From positions 38,819 through 102,818 of the forward strand of contig JADHOR010000006.1 in NCBI GenBank assembly GCA_016778895.1: 64,000 nucleotides of DNA. Reading direction: 5' to 3'. This DNA comes from Candidatus Puniceispirillum sp. (GTDB lineage: Bacteria; Pseudomonadota; Alphaproteobacteria; Puniceispirillales; Puniceispirillaceae). Below, in pieces: positions 17,629 to 26,207 of this stretch (position 1 is the stretch's first letter; every line of letters begins with the position of its first letter). Below the pieces are notes generated by a model. The model was not told where the DNA came from. It worked only from the letters and a program-made list of their open reading frames with translations, and did not search any database. The position numbers and the translations under genes were made by a program.

Positions 17629-18912
17629 ATGGCACCGCATAGACAACAAAAACAGCCTCGGCTTTTGGCGGCGCTATCGGTTTTCGCCTTTTGTCTTATG
17701 ATGATTGCGGCCAGCCGTGGTATGGGCGAGACCTATGCTATTTTCCTGTTGCCCTTGAGTGATAATTTCGGCTGGAGCCGGGCAAATGTTACCTCGATCT
17801 ATTCGGTCTATATGGTGGCATTTGGCTTTGGATCATTGTTATCCGGCCTTGTTTTTGATCGTCTTGGGCCGCAGTTCAATTATGTGGTCGGGCTTGGCAT
17901 GCTGGCGGGCTGTTATGGTTTTGCTGGCAAGCTCGAATCTATTCTGTCTTTTTATCTTGTAATTGGTATTTGCGGTGGTGTCGGGGCGGCAATGGTAGGG
18001 ATTGTCCCAACCCAAAGCCTGATTTCCCGCTGGTTTACCCGCGGCCGCACGACCGCGCTGTCGATTGCCTACTCAGGCCAGGGCATCGGCGTGATGATGC
18101 TGGCACCAGCCGCGCAAATCACCATCGAAGCGGTCGGTTGGCAAGATGCCTACATGCTGGCAAGCTATGGCTTTATGGTCGCCTTTGGTGTGATCTTGTT
18201 AATGCCGTGGGTAAGGATTACCGCTGGCGTTGCCCCGCAGCAAAAAAATGCCAACGCCAATGTGCCGTTGGCACCCAAAGAAGGCCTATCATTAGGAGAG
18301 GCGATAAAACGTGCTGAATTCTGGGGATTTTTCACTATTTTTGGGGCGTCAGCTATTGCCGTTTTTTCAGTATCCCTGCAAGCGGTTGCCTATCTGGTCG
18401 AGCGCGGATTTAGCACTGTAGAATCGGCGTTTGCGTTTGGCTGTATTGGTATGCTAACGATCCTCGGCATCGCACTTACTGGGATTCTAGCCGAACGATA
18501 TGCCCGCCACCTGGTCGCAACCCTCAGCTATGGCCTGACCATCATCGGCATTATCGCACTAGCGGCCATGCAGCTATACCCAAGCTGGTTTCTATTGGTG
18601 GTGTTCGTGGTGGCATTCGGCCTATCAGCAGGCGCACGTGGCCCGATCATCACCGCACAAATGGCCGAGCTGTTTGCCGGACAGGGGCTGGCATCCATTT
18701 TTGGTGCTACCAATATTGGGCAGGGGTGCGGGGCGGCACTTGGTGCGTTTCTCGCCGGATACCTCTATGACATTACCGGTGGCTATAATACCGGCTTTGC
18801 AATTAGCCTTGGCTTTGCCTGTCTTGGCCTTTCGATGTTCTGGTTTGTACCAGCAATCCGATATGGCAAAAAACAATCTGCCACCCTCTCAAAAGACGCG
18901 CCCCTTGCCTAA
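17629..18912 (+). CDS. MFS transporter (monocarboxylate / oxalate:formate antiporter-like)
   Basis: A 427-aa inner-membrane carrier with twelve predicted helices in two bundles and a loop around residues 200-225. RGMGETYAIFLLPLSDNFGWSRANVTSIYS at helix 1-2 and SRWFTRGRTTALSIAYSGQGIG after helix 4 resemble the monocarboxylate / oxalate:formate antiporter branch (MCT-like). The FDRLGP motif after helix 2 is the MFS signature loop. It converges on the ThDP enzyme gene; uptake of the substrate of that operon is possible but unproven. The start at 17629 lacks a good ribosome site. Confidence 0.78.
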   Translation: MAPHRQQKQPRLLAALSVFAFCLMMIAASRGMGETYAIFLLPLSDNFGWSRANVTSIYSVYMVAFGFGSLLSGLVFDRLGPQFNYVVGLGMLAGCYGFAGKLESILSFYLVIGICGGVGAAMVGIVPTQSLISRWFTRGRTTALSIAYSGQGIGVMMLAPAAQITIEAVGWQDAYMLASYGFMVAFGVILLMPWVRITAGVAPQQKNANANVPLAPKEGLSLGEAIKRAEFWGFFTIFGASAIAVFSVSLQAVAYLVERGFSTVESAFAFGCIGMLTILGIALTGILAERYARHLVATLSYGLTIIGIIALAAMQLYPSWFLLVVFVVAFGLSAGARGPIITAQMAELFAGQGLASIFGATNIGQGCGAALGAFLAGYLYDITGGYNTGFAISLGFACLGLSMFWFVPAIRYGKKQSATLSKDAPLA

Positions 18913-18924
18913 CCTAGATGTGCA

Positions 18925-20586
18925 TTATGTCTTGGCGGCGGTAAGACGGCGCATCACCGGCGAGACCACCTGATCAGAAATATGAAAATCCCATAATGCC
19001 GCCTTATCCGAAGCCACAAAATCGTCAAACGCTGCATCCAGCCCGTCAAGATTGCGGAAGGTAACGCCGCCAAGACCAAAGCCGCGCGCCACCGAGGCAA
19101 GATCGGTTGCACCAAAGGCCGCGCCCTCCTCATCGTGGCCGTCAACCCGCAATTTATGAATTTCTGATCCATAGGCCGCATCATTCATCATAATCATTAA
19201 TAGCTTGATCCCATGCCGTTGAACAGTTTCAAGCTCTTGTGCATGCATCAAAAACCCGCCATCACCATCAATCAATACGACCTGGGTTTCGGGCCGTGCC
19301 GCGGCAACACCGATCGCGTAAGACAGGCCATTACCAATGGCTCCAAATTCACGGATCGTCAGAAAATCATCCGATGACCGCCCCGTCATATGCGCCGCAT
19401 AATAAGAGCAATGGCCTGATGAATTGACCATAAACCAGTCTTTTGGCAATTTCTGGTCAAGTGTCTTGATCATCGCGCGCGGATCCAACACATCGGGTGC
19501 CACCTGAAATGGCATTGCATCAGGATATTCAGCTGCATCCTGTTTGGCGACACACGCGTTACGCCAGCCACTATCAGCCGGCGTCGCGCCAAAATCACTT
19601 TCGATCGCCGCGAGCAACGCCTCAACGCTGATTTTAGCATCCGCACCTAAATGGAAATGTGCGGCAACGCGGCCCTGACTATAGATCACTGGTTTGGTGT
19701 CAATATGCAAGATTTTTGCATTTGGATATAGCTTGCCAGCATCGGCAGAATGCGATGCAAGGCTAGTGCCCACCGCAATCACAAGATCGGCATCAAGACA
19801 GGCCTCACGCGCGGCGTCAGAGGCAAATCCACCAACTACATTCAACGAATGGGCTGAACGGTGAAATAGGCCACGAGCCGGAAGCGTGGTCAGTAACACC
19901 CCGCCAATACGATCAGCAAGCCGAACACAAGCAGGGCCAGCATCGGCCAAGATTGCACCGCGCCCCCCAACAATCACCGGCTTTTTAGCGCCCGCCACCA
20001 TCGCGGCGATTGCCGCAACATTAGCCGGGTCAGGGAATGATTTTCCTGCCGCCGGGATCAGGTCACGCGCCTTTAAGACGCTATAGGCAAGATCGCCCCA
20101 CTCGCTTTCCTGCAAATCAAATGGCATGCCGATGACAACCGGAATACCGGTAATCTGAGTGCGGGCAAAAGCATCTTGGATTTGCCGGGTAATGCGCGGT
20201 TTATGCAAAATCCGCACATATTCCGCACCACACGCCGTCACAAAAGGCGCCTGATCAATTTCCTGATTATACCAGGAATTCTTTAATGGAGACTCGCCAA
20301 CAAAAAGAACCAATGGGATGCGCGCGCGCACTGCGGCAGTCAGGCCGGTCATAACCTGGGTCAAACCAGGACCACAGGTAACCGTGGCAAGCCCGGGTCG
20401 TCCGGTGACACGGGCATAAGCCATCGCCATCGACACAGCACAATGTTCATGTCGCGCATAGGTAAACGGCACACCCAAATGCGCCAGCGCACCCGCAAAA
20501 TGCATATTCCCATCACCAAGAAGGGCAAAACAATGGCCAGATCCCTGCGCCTCAATCGCCGCTGCAACTACATCATAGGTTTTCAT
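18925..20586 (-). CDS. Thiamine-diphosphate-dependent enzyme (acetolactate synthase-like)
   Basis: A 553-aa ThDP enzyme with the three-domain layout. The N-terminal PYR domain has the catalytic Glu47 in ARHEHCAVSMA and TCGPGLTQVMTGL. The central domain has PVIVGGRGAILADAG. The C-terminal PP domain has the ThDP motif GDGGFLMHAQELETVQRHGIKLLMIMMNDAAYG. It resembles large-subunit acetolactate synthase, benzoylformate decarboxylase and oxalyl-CoA decarboxylase relatives without belonging clearly to any. It is the last gene of the Mo hydroxylase operon, where decarboxylation or carboligation of a 2-oxoacid intermediate would fit (inference). I use the MKTYDVV start at 20586; an ATG five codons upstream also exists. 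Confidence 0.78.
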   Translation of the reverse strand: MKTYDVVAAAIEAQGSGHCFALLGDGNMHFAGALAHLGVPFTYARHEHCAVSMAMAYARVTGRPGLATVTCGPGLTQVMTGLTAAVRARIPLVLFVGESPLKNSWYNQEIDQAPFVTACGAEYVRILHKPRITRQIQDAFARTQITGIPVVIGMPFDLQESEWGDLAYSVLKARDLIPAAGKSFPDPANVAAIAAMVAGAKKPVIVGGRGAILADAGPACVRLADRIGGVLLTTLPARGLFHRSAHSLNVVGGFASDAAREACLDADLVIAVGTSLASHSADAGKLYPNAKILHIDTKPVIYSQGRVAAHFHLGADAKISVEALLAAIESDFGATPADSGWRNACVAKQDAAEYPDAMPFQVAPDVLDPRAMIKTLDQKLPKDWFMVNSSGHCSYYAAHMTGRSSDDFLTIREFGAIGNGLSYAIGVAAARPETQVVLIDGDGGFLMHAQELETVQRHGIKLLMIMMNDAAYGSEIHKLRVDGHDEEGAAFGATDLASVARGFGLGGVTFRNLDGLDAAFDDFVASDKAALWDFHISDQVVSPVMRRLTAAKT

Positions 20587-20640
20587 CAAATGCGCCCCCA
20601 AAGAAACAAAACATTAAGTGATCAATCCTCGCCGCACGCA

Positions 20641-21090
20641 TTAGCTGGCGGCAAATTCTTTTTTCAATGCAGCAAAAAACTGCCGCGCCAGATGTTTGGC
20701 AACGCCCATTAAGATGCGTTGACCTACACCAGCGACAAGCCCGCTTACCTCGCCTTGGGCCTGATAGGAAATTTGCGCTTTTCCGTCTTCACCTTCGGTA
20801 ATTGATACAGCCGCATCACCGCCACCAGACCCAAGCGAGCCACTGCCCGATACGGTGATAACACAGCTATGTGGCGGGTTCATTTCGGACAGGGAAACCG
20901 CGCCCTCAAAACTGCCACCAACAGCCGCCACCTTCAATTCGAGAGACATCAGATACTGGCCCTCGCCGGTTTCGGTCATGCTGGTACAGCCCGGGATTGC
21001 ACGTTGCAAAACCACCGGATCAATCACCGATGCCCACAGGGTTTCCGGGCTAGTATTAATTTGCTCACTGCCCTTTAGCTCAATATTCAC
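20641..21090 (-). CDS. CoxG-like SRPBCC protein
   Basis: A 149-aa protein of the carbon monoxide dehydrogenase subunit G (CoxG) family: MNIELKGSEQINTSPETLWASVIDPVVLQRAIPGC, then a beta-rich SRPBCC fold, then GVGQRILMGVAKHLARQFFAALKKEF. CoxG proteins accompany Mo hydroxylases and are thought to help membrane recruitment or maturation of the enzyme. Here it lies downstream of the three Mo hydroxylase subunits and the amidohydrolase, in line with that role. Confidence 0.85.
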   Translation of the reverse strand: MNIELKGSEQINTSPETLWASVIDPVVLQRAIPGCTSMTETGEGQYLMSLELKVAAVGGSFEGAVSLSEMNPPHSCVITVSGSGSLGSGGGDAAVSITEGEDGKAQISYQAQGEVSGLVAGVGQRILMGVAKHLARQFFAALKKEFAAS

Positions 21091-21119
21091 TCTATCTCTC
21101 CCGTTTGACTCCAGCCGGC

Positions 21120-22094
21120 CTAAAGCCCAAATAGCTGGCCTGCGACACCGCTGACCAGCTTGGTCCGCACGGCCGTGTCCAGACCATCAAGAACCGCCAA
21201 TGGCGACGGGTCACCAATCGGAAACGGCATATCCGATCCTAGCATAATGCGGTCACTGCCCACAGCGCTGAGCAGAAATTCCAATGCCGCCGGATCATGC
21301 AGCAATGTATCATAATACAGCATCGACAGAGCCTTGGAAGGATCGGCAAGCGTATCTTTATGGAGATTGTAATTGCGCATCATCCGGCCAAGCACATATG
21401 GCAATGCCGACCCACCAATGCCAATTACGATCTTGGCATCATGATAGGTTTCAACATGGCCAGAATAGATGATACGCGAGATCGCAATCAATGTATCGGT
21501 AATGCGCCCGATGGCATTATTCATTCCATAGTCATTGACCCGGTCATCGCCTGAGTCAAACACCGGATGGATAAACAGGATCGATTTATTGCGATGCGCC
21601 GTTTCCCAAAATGGCGTTAGTGTCGGATCATCCAGAACCCCGCCTTTACCCTTTGGCTGGGTTCCAATCATTGCGCCCTTGAACCCTTGCTGATGCGCCT
21701 CATCAAGCACCATGGCCGCCGCGCCACCATCTTGCATCGGCAAGCTTGCCAACGGCATAAACCGATCATTTTCAGCGCAGAATTGGCGAAGATGATCATT
21801 GATCATGCTCGACCAGCGCTGGCCGTCATCAACGGGCATTTCATAGCCAAACATATCAAGCCAGCCGCCAATTACCTGCAAATCAATCTTGTTGGCATCC
21901 ATCCAATCAATCCGGCCCTTTGTATCAGACAGCATCTTTGAAGCCGGGCGCGTTGGCTTGCCGCCAGCAAAGGAAAAGCCAAAGCTGCCCTTATCATCAT
22001 GCGCTAGCGACAATGAGGCAAATTCACTCGCTCGATCCTCGATTGCGGCAATCAGGCTGGGGGGAATGAAATGTGCGTGGCTATCAATAATCAT
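21120..22094 (-). CDS. Amidohydrolase family 2 (ACMSD-like) metal-dependent hydrolase/decarboxylase
   Basis: A 324-aa TIM-barrel protein of the amidohydrolase-2 family, which includes aminocarboxymuconate-semialdehyde decarboxylase and gamma-resorcylate decarboxylase. The N-terminal MIIDSHAHFIPP carries the HxH metal site, FIHPVFD a third His and LGSDMPFPIGDPSPL the catalytic Asp. These enzymes cleave ring-derived carboxylates, so a role in degrading a ring compound hydroxylated by the neighbouring Mo enzyme is reasonable (inference). It sits 48 nt downstream of the large subunit gene. Confidence 0.82.
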   Translation of the reverse strand: MIIDSHAHFIPPSLIAAIEDRASEFASLSLAHDDKGSFGFSFAGGKPTRPASKMLSDTKGRIDWMDANKIDLQVIGGWLDMFGYEMPVDDGQRWSSMINDHLRQFCAENDRFMPLASLPMQDGGAAAMVLDEAHQQGFKGAMIGTQPKGKGGVLDDPTLTPFWETAHRNKSILFIHPVFDSGDDRVNDYGMNNAIGRITDTLIAISRIIYSGHVETYHDAKIVIGIGGSALPYVLGRMMRNYNLHKDTLADPSKALSMLYYDTLLHDPAALEFLLSAVGSDRIMLGSDMPFPIGDPSPLAVLDGLDTAVRTKLVSGVAGQLFGL

Positions 22095-22142
22095 GATGGT
22101 TGGCCTCGTAACAATAAAAAGATAATGAGAATAGGGGCAGCC

Positions 22143-24521
22143 TTAAGATGATTTTGCAGCAATCGCATCACTGATCGCACTCATTCGAATGGGTAGCTTT
22201 TCAAAATGAATGCCGAGTCCGGCAACCGCATCATTGATCGCCCCCGACACCGCCGCTGGTGAGCCAAGATAACCGCTTTCTCCCGAGCCTTTCTGACCAA
22301 AGACAGTATGAGGCGACGGTGTGCAATGTTTGACAATATTGATGGCTGGCACTTCATGCGAAGATGGCATCAGATAATCAAGAAAGCTTTGCGTCAATAG
22401 CTGGCCATTGGCATCATAGGCAAATTCTTCAAACAGCGCCGCACCAATACCATGCGCGATCCCGCCATAAGTCATGCCACTGACAATCGCCGGATTTATT
22501 ACCGTTCCGCAATCGTGACCGATGAAATAGGAATGAATATCCGGCCGCCCAATGATTGGATCAAACGAAACCAGCACGAGGTGAAATTCAAACGCATAGC
22601 AGGGATACATCTGAACTTTGCCATCAGCTGGCAAAGCCTCGCCCGTTGGCACTTGCATAATATCAAAGCTGGCAAGCCCCGGATCCATCCCATCGGGAAG
22701 GCTGTGATATTGCCGGTGCGCCAGCTCGATCATATCATCCCAGACCAGACTGCGACCATCAGGGGCTATTACATCACCGCTTTCATAGCGTAGCTGGTCG
22801 ACATCCACCGCAAGATGATGCGCCGCAATGGCCATAATCTTTGCCTTCAGCTTTTCACCGGCCCGCGCAGCCGCACCGCCAAGCATAATCGCCATGCGGC
22901 TGCCAACGGGTGAATTTCCGGGCAAGCTCTCAAGCGAATTTGGCCGGGTGATACGGATCAATTCAGGATTGATCTGCAATACTTCGCCAAGGATTGTCGA
23001 TACCAGCGTTTCATGCCCCTGACCTGATGATGTTGTGTGAATTCGCGCGGTGACACATCCCAGCGCATCAACATTCACCTGACAGGATTCCATCCATGTT
23101 GACGTTTTATTGCTTTCATTTAGCAAAGGTTCAAACGACGAATTACCGCCACTTGGCTCAAGACAGGCCGCAATGCCGATGCCAGCCATCATCCCATCAG
23201 CCCGAAGCCGGTCACGTTCAGCCAGCATCGCCGGATAATCAGCTGCCGCCAAAACCTTGTCGATCACCGCATGATAATCACCACTGTCATAATGGCTTCC
23301 ACTTGGGATCAGATAGGGGAACTGATCCGCGCGGATGAGGTTATGCTGACGAAGTGCTAGCCGATCCATACCAAGATATTCAGCAACGCGGTCCATGGCC
23401 GTTTCAATGGCATAATTGGTTGGCGCCTGTCCAAATCCGCGCACCGCTTCTTGAACGGTTTTGTTGGTGGTTACCGACAATGCGTGATAGGCCACCGAAT
23501 TAATCTTATAAGGGCCGACAATCGCACTGATCGGCTTGCCAAGCTGAAACGGGGCCCGGCCTGCATAGGCACCAGCATTATCCAGCGCACGCATTTTCAT
23601 TGCCCGCACCGTACCATCATCATCGAAGGCCACGGCAACATCAAATTTACGTTCTGGGCCATGCGCGTCGCCTGCCCGCATATTTTCCAGCCGGTCTTCG
23701 ATCAGACGGACGGCGCGCCCTAGCTTGCGTGCGACATAGCCGACCAGCACCGAATGTTTAATTCCGCGCTTTACCCCATAGCTGCCGCCAACATCAACAT
23801 CATAGTGAACGCGGATAGCATTTCCGGGCAGGCCCAGACTACGGGCAATCTGATCGGCATATTTAGGCATCTGGATTGACGCCCAGATGTCGAGCATCTG
23901 ATCCCAGCCGTTCCATTCGGCAATCACCCCGAATGTTTCAATTGGCACAGTCGAGTTTCGTCCCCATGTCACCGAGAATGACAGGCTATGCGCGGCCGCT
24001 GCAAAATCCTCATCAACCGGCCCCCAGACAAATTTCCGGTCAAGCAGCAGGTTGCTACCATGTTCGGGATGGACTGGTGTGCTGCTATCCAGCAAGGCTT
24101 GCTCGGCATCAAGAACAAACGGCTGCGGCGTTGCATCGACAATGATATTCTCTAGCGCGTCTTCAGCGATAGCACGGCTTTCAGCAACCACCGCGCAAAC
24201 CCACTCACCTGCATAACGCACCCGCCCAACCGCCAACGGAAACCGGCGCACATTGGGTGTGTTCAGCCCGTTCATCAACGGCTGAACCGCACCAGCAAGC
24301 TCATCACCGGTAATCACATCAATGACGCCGGGCATAGCAAGTGCCTTGCTGCCATCAATGCTATTGATCACCGCCGCCGCATGATGCGAGGCTAGCGGGG
24401 CGACATGCAACATATCTGGCCGTTCAAGGTCGGCGACATATTTACCGCGTCCCGCAACGAAACGGCGATCTTCAACCGGACGACGCGGGGTTGAGAGAAA
24501 CTTGTATTTTGGCTCACTCAT
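22143..24521 (-). CDS. Mo hydroxylase large subunit (xanthine-oxidase family, CoxL-like)
   Basis: Molybdopterin-cytosine-dinucleotide-type catalytic subunit, 792 aa. The active-site Glu is present at 748 (QKGSGESGYLG). The loop that defines CO dehydrogenases (AYxCSFR in form I, AYRGAGR in form II) reads AVRGFGQ at 359-365, so this is neither form and CO oxidation is not supported. The gene is often labelled CO or xanthine dehydrogenase in genomes, but the substrate here is open: an N-heterocycle, aldehyde or aryl/furoyl compound. Upstream are the iron-sulfur (14 nt away) and FAD subunit genes; downstream are the amidohydrolase, CoxG-like and ThDP genes. Confidence 0.88.
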   Translation of the reverse strand: MSEPKYKFLSTPRRPVEDRRFVAGRGKYVADLERPDMLHVAPLASHHAAAVINSIDGSKALAMPGVIDVITGDELAGAVQPLMNGLNTPNVRRFPLAVGRVRYAGEWVCAVVAESRAIAEDALENIIVDATPQPFVLDAEQALLDSSTPVHPEHGSNLLLDRKFVWGPVDEDFAAAAHSLSFSVTWGRNSTVPIETFGVIAEWNGWDQMLDIWASIQMPKYADQIARSLGLPGNAIRVHYDVDVGGSYGVKRGIKHSVLVGYVARKLGRAVRLIEDRLENMRAGDAHGPERKFDVAVAFDDDGTVRAMKMRALDNAGAYAGRAPFQLGKPISAIVGPYKINSVAYHALSVTTNKTVQEAVRGFGQAPTNYAIETAMDRVAEYLGMDRLALRQHNLIRADQFPYLIPSGSHYDSGDYHAVIDKVLAAADYPAMLAERDRLRADGMMAGIGIAACLEPSGGNSSFEPLLNESNKTSTWMESCQVNVDALGCVTARIHTTSSGQGHETLVSTILGEVLQINPELIRITRPNSLESLPGNSPVGSRMAIMLGGAAARAGEKLKAKIMAIAAHHLAVDVDQLRYESGDVIAPDGRSLVWDDMIELAHRQYHSLPDGMDPGLASFDIMQVPTGEALPADGKVQMYPCYAFEFHLVLVSFDPIIGRPDIHSYFIGHDCGTVINPAIVSGMTYGGIAHGIGAALFEEFAYDANGQLLTQSFLDYLMPSSHEVPAINIVKHCTPSPHTVFGQKGSGESGYLGSPAAVSGAINDAVAGLGIHFEKLPIRMSAISDAIAAKSS

Positions 24522-24534
24522 CTGATTATCCCCA

Positions 24535-25050
24535 TCACGCCGGCGTTAAGTCTGGCGCACTGGTGTCATTACGCTGACGAAGCCGTTTTGCCGCCAGCAT
24601 GATCGCCTCAACGATCTGGACATAGCCGGTGCAACGACAAATATTTCCCGAAATAGCCTCGCGAACATCATGTTCGCTTGGGGCAGCATTGACCGATAAC
24701 AAAGCCTCGGCCGCTAGGATCATACCAGGCGTGCAATAGCCGCATTGTAGGCCATGCGCCTCGCAAAAGGCATCTTGAATGATGCCAAGCTCGCCAGCCC
24801 GCGCGCCCAGCCCGCCAATGCCCTCGATTGTGGTAATGTCAACTCCTTCTGCCTGCACCGCCAGCATTAGGCACGACCGCACCGGATCTCCATCCACCAG
24901 CACGGTACAGGCACCACAAACCCCATGCTCGCACCCAGCATGGGTGCCCTTTAATCCAGCAACATCGCGCAGATAATCTAGCAACGTCACGCGCGGTTCA
25001 GTCGCTGCAGAAACGGCCTTACCATTAATGCTCAAAGTCACATCATTCAT
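24535..25050 (-). CDS. Mo hydroxylase small subunit, two [2Fe-2S] clusters
   Basis: A 171-aa electron-transfer subunit. The N-terminal plant-type ferredoxin motif (CEHGVCGACTVLVDG at about 38-52, plus C60 in RSCL) binds one [2Fe-2S] cluster. The C-terminal helical domain with CGYCTPGMI and GNICRCTGYVQI binds the cluster next to the Mo site. The start overlaps the FAD-subunit stop by 4 nt, so translation is coupled. Length and motif order are normal for CoxS-type subunits. Confidence 0.92.
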   Translation of the reverse strand: MNDVTLSINGKAVSAATEPRVTLLDYLRDVAGLKGTHAGCEHGVCGACTVLVDGDPVRSCLMLAVQAEGVDITTIEGIGGLGARAGELGIIQDAFCEAHGLQCGYCTPGMILAAEALLSVNAAPSEHDVREAISGNICRCTGYVQIVEAIMLAAKRLRQRNDTSAPDLTPA

Positions 25051-25919
25051 TGATTAAGATCCTTTGATATTTCGTCACGCGCATCACGAAGCGCGCGGAT
25101 AGCAAGCTCGGTTGCAACACGTTTACGATACGCAGCAGATGCATGAAGATCCTCGACAGTTTCAACCGCCTCCATCGCCGCATGGACAACATCACCAATC
25201 ACGGCATCATCCAGTGATGTCCCGATTAACCCATCAACATCCAGAGGTTCAGGAAAATCGCCAACCGAGCCGACCCCAAGATAAATACCAGTCACGCCTA
25301 AGCCGACCTCGGCATTGATCTGTGCTGCCGCCGAGGCTAGCGCATAATCGCTTTTGCGCGGTGCCACCTCATGAAAACCAGTGCCGCAAATCGCTGGTGC
25401 TTTAGTAAAGCATAGTTTCGTCAAACATCCAGCAGGCGGGGCAAGGGTCAACATCGGGCCAATGAAAAAGCTGGAAGCGTCAAATATTTCATCAGCACCA
25501 CCAACACGGTAGACAATCTCGGCACCCAATGTTGCCGCCACTAGCGCGATTTCTGCCGATGGATCAGCATGGGCAATCGAGCCGCCAATCGTTCCACGAG
25601 CGCGGGTTGGCGGATGGCCAACAAACGCCAACGCCTTGAACAACAGTGGCAGATGCACTTTGACCATTGCAGAGGCCCGGGCATTGGCTTGACGTACCAT
25701 TGCGCCAATTTCGATATGGGTTTCGGTTTCGACGAGGCTGGTTAGCTCGGGTATATGCGCGATATCAACCAGCAATGAAGGGCGCGACAACCGCATTGAC
25801 AACATCGGGATCAGTGACTGGCCACCTGCCAGAATCCGGGCATTGTCGTCACTAACAAGCAGGCCGCAAGCCTCGTCGATTGTAGCTGGGCGTTTGTAGT
25901 CAAAGCGAACAGGTTTCAT
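25047..25919 (-). CDS. Mo hydroxylase medium subunit, FAD-binding
   Basis: A 290-aa FAD subunit of the CoxM type. It has the N-terminal FDYKRPATIDEACGLL, the FAD pyrophosphate-binding ILAGGQSLIPMLSMRLS motif, the second flavin motif TRARGTIGGSIAHADPSAEI, and the C-terminal CO-dehydrogenase flavoprotein domain. It transfers electrons from the [2Fe-2S] clusters to the respiratory acceptor. It is the first gene of the operon running medium-small-large, amidohydrolase, CoxG-like, ThDP enzyme. The promoter should lie in 25920-26130. Confidence 0.92.
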   Translation of the reverse strand: MKPVRFDYKRPATIDEACGLLVSDDNARILAGGQSLIPMLSMRLSRPSLLVDIAHIPELTSLVETETHIEIGAMVRQANARASAMVKVHLPLLFKALAFVGHPPTRARGTIGGSIAHADPSAEIALVAATLGAEIVYRVGGADEIFDASSFFIGPMLTLAPPAGCLTKLCFTKAPAICGTGFHEVAPRKSDYALASAAAQINAEVGLGVTGIYLGVGSVGDFPEPLDVDGLIGTSLDDAVIGDVVHAAMEAVETVEDLHASAAYRKRVATELAIRALRDARDEISKDLNQ

Positions 25920-26131
25920 CCGGTTCTATCCGTTTATCAGTTAAAAAGGCACGATATCATAGAGTTGCGCCGCAGACATTTAGGATGCGAGCAGAACCAG
26001 ATTGATCAGGCACATTTGGGGTCATTGGGGGAATCCAGAGTTTATTGCAGGTAATCTCTACGGTTGATTAGAAGATGCTCACTCAGGCTTGTCAAATCAA
26101 ATTCAGAAAATTTACGATTAGAAACAACATC

Positions 26132-26165
26132 AAAAAAGGCCGGCCCATCGGCCAGCCTTTTTCAA
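26132..26165 (-). terminator. Terminator downstream of soxB
   Basis: An AAAAAGGC-GGCC / GGCC-GCCTTTTT stem with one mismatch and a CATC-type loop, ending in a run of T on the minus strand about 45 nt beyond the soxB stop. It closes the sox transcript before the Mo hydroxylase promoter region. Confidence 0.75.
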
Positions 26166-26207
26166 ACTCATCGCGATATTTACCGCCTTGGTCAGGGCAC
26201 CAAGCTC

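Noticed and set aside
17492..17701. Small plus-strand frame overlapping the MFS start
   Set aside because: It overlaps the transporter in another frame, has no signal, motif or ribosome site, and most of its length is explained by the transporter gene.
22143..25919. Annotation as a carbon monoxide dehydrogenase (coxMSL)
   Set aside because: The diagnostic active-site loop of both CO dehydrogenase forms is absent (AVRGFGQ instead), so only the broader family is claimed.
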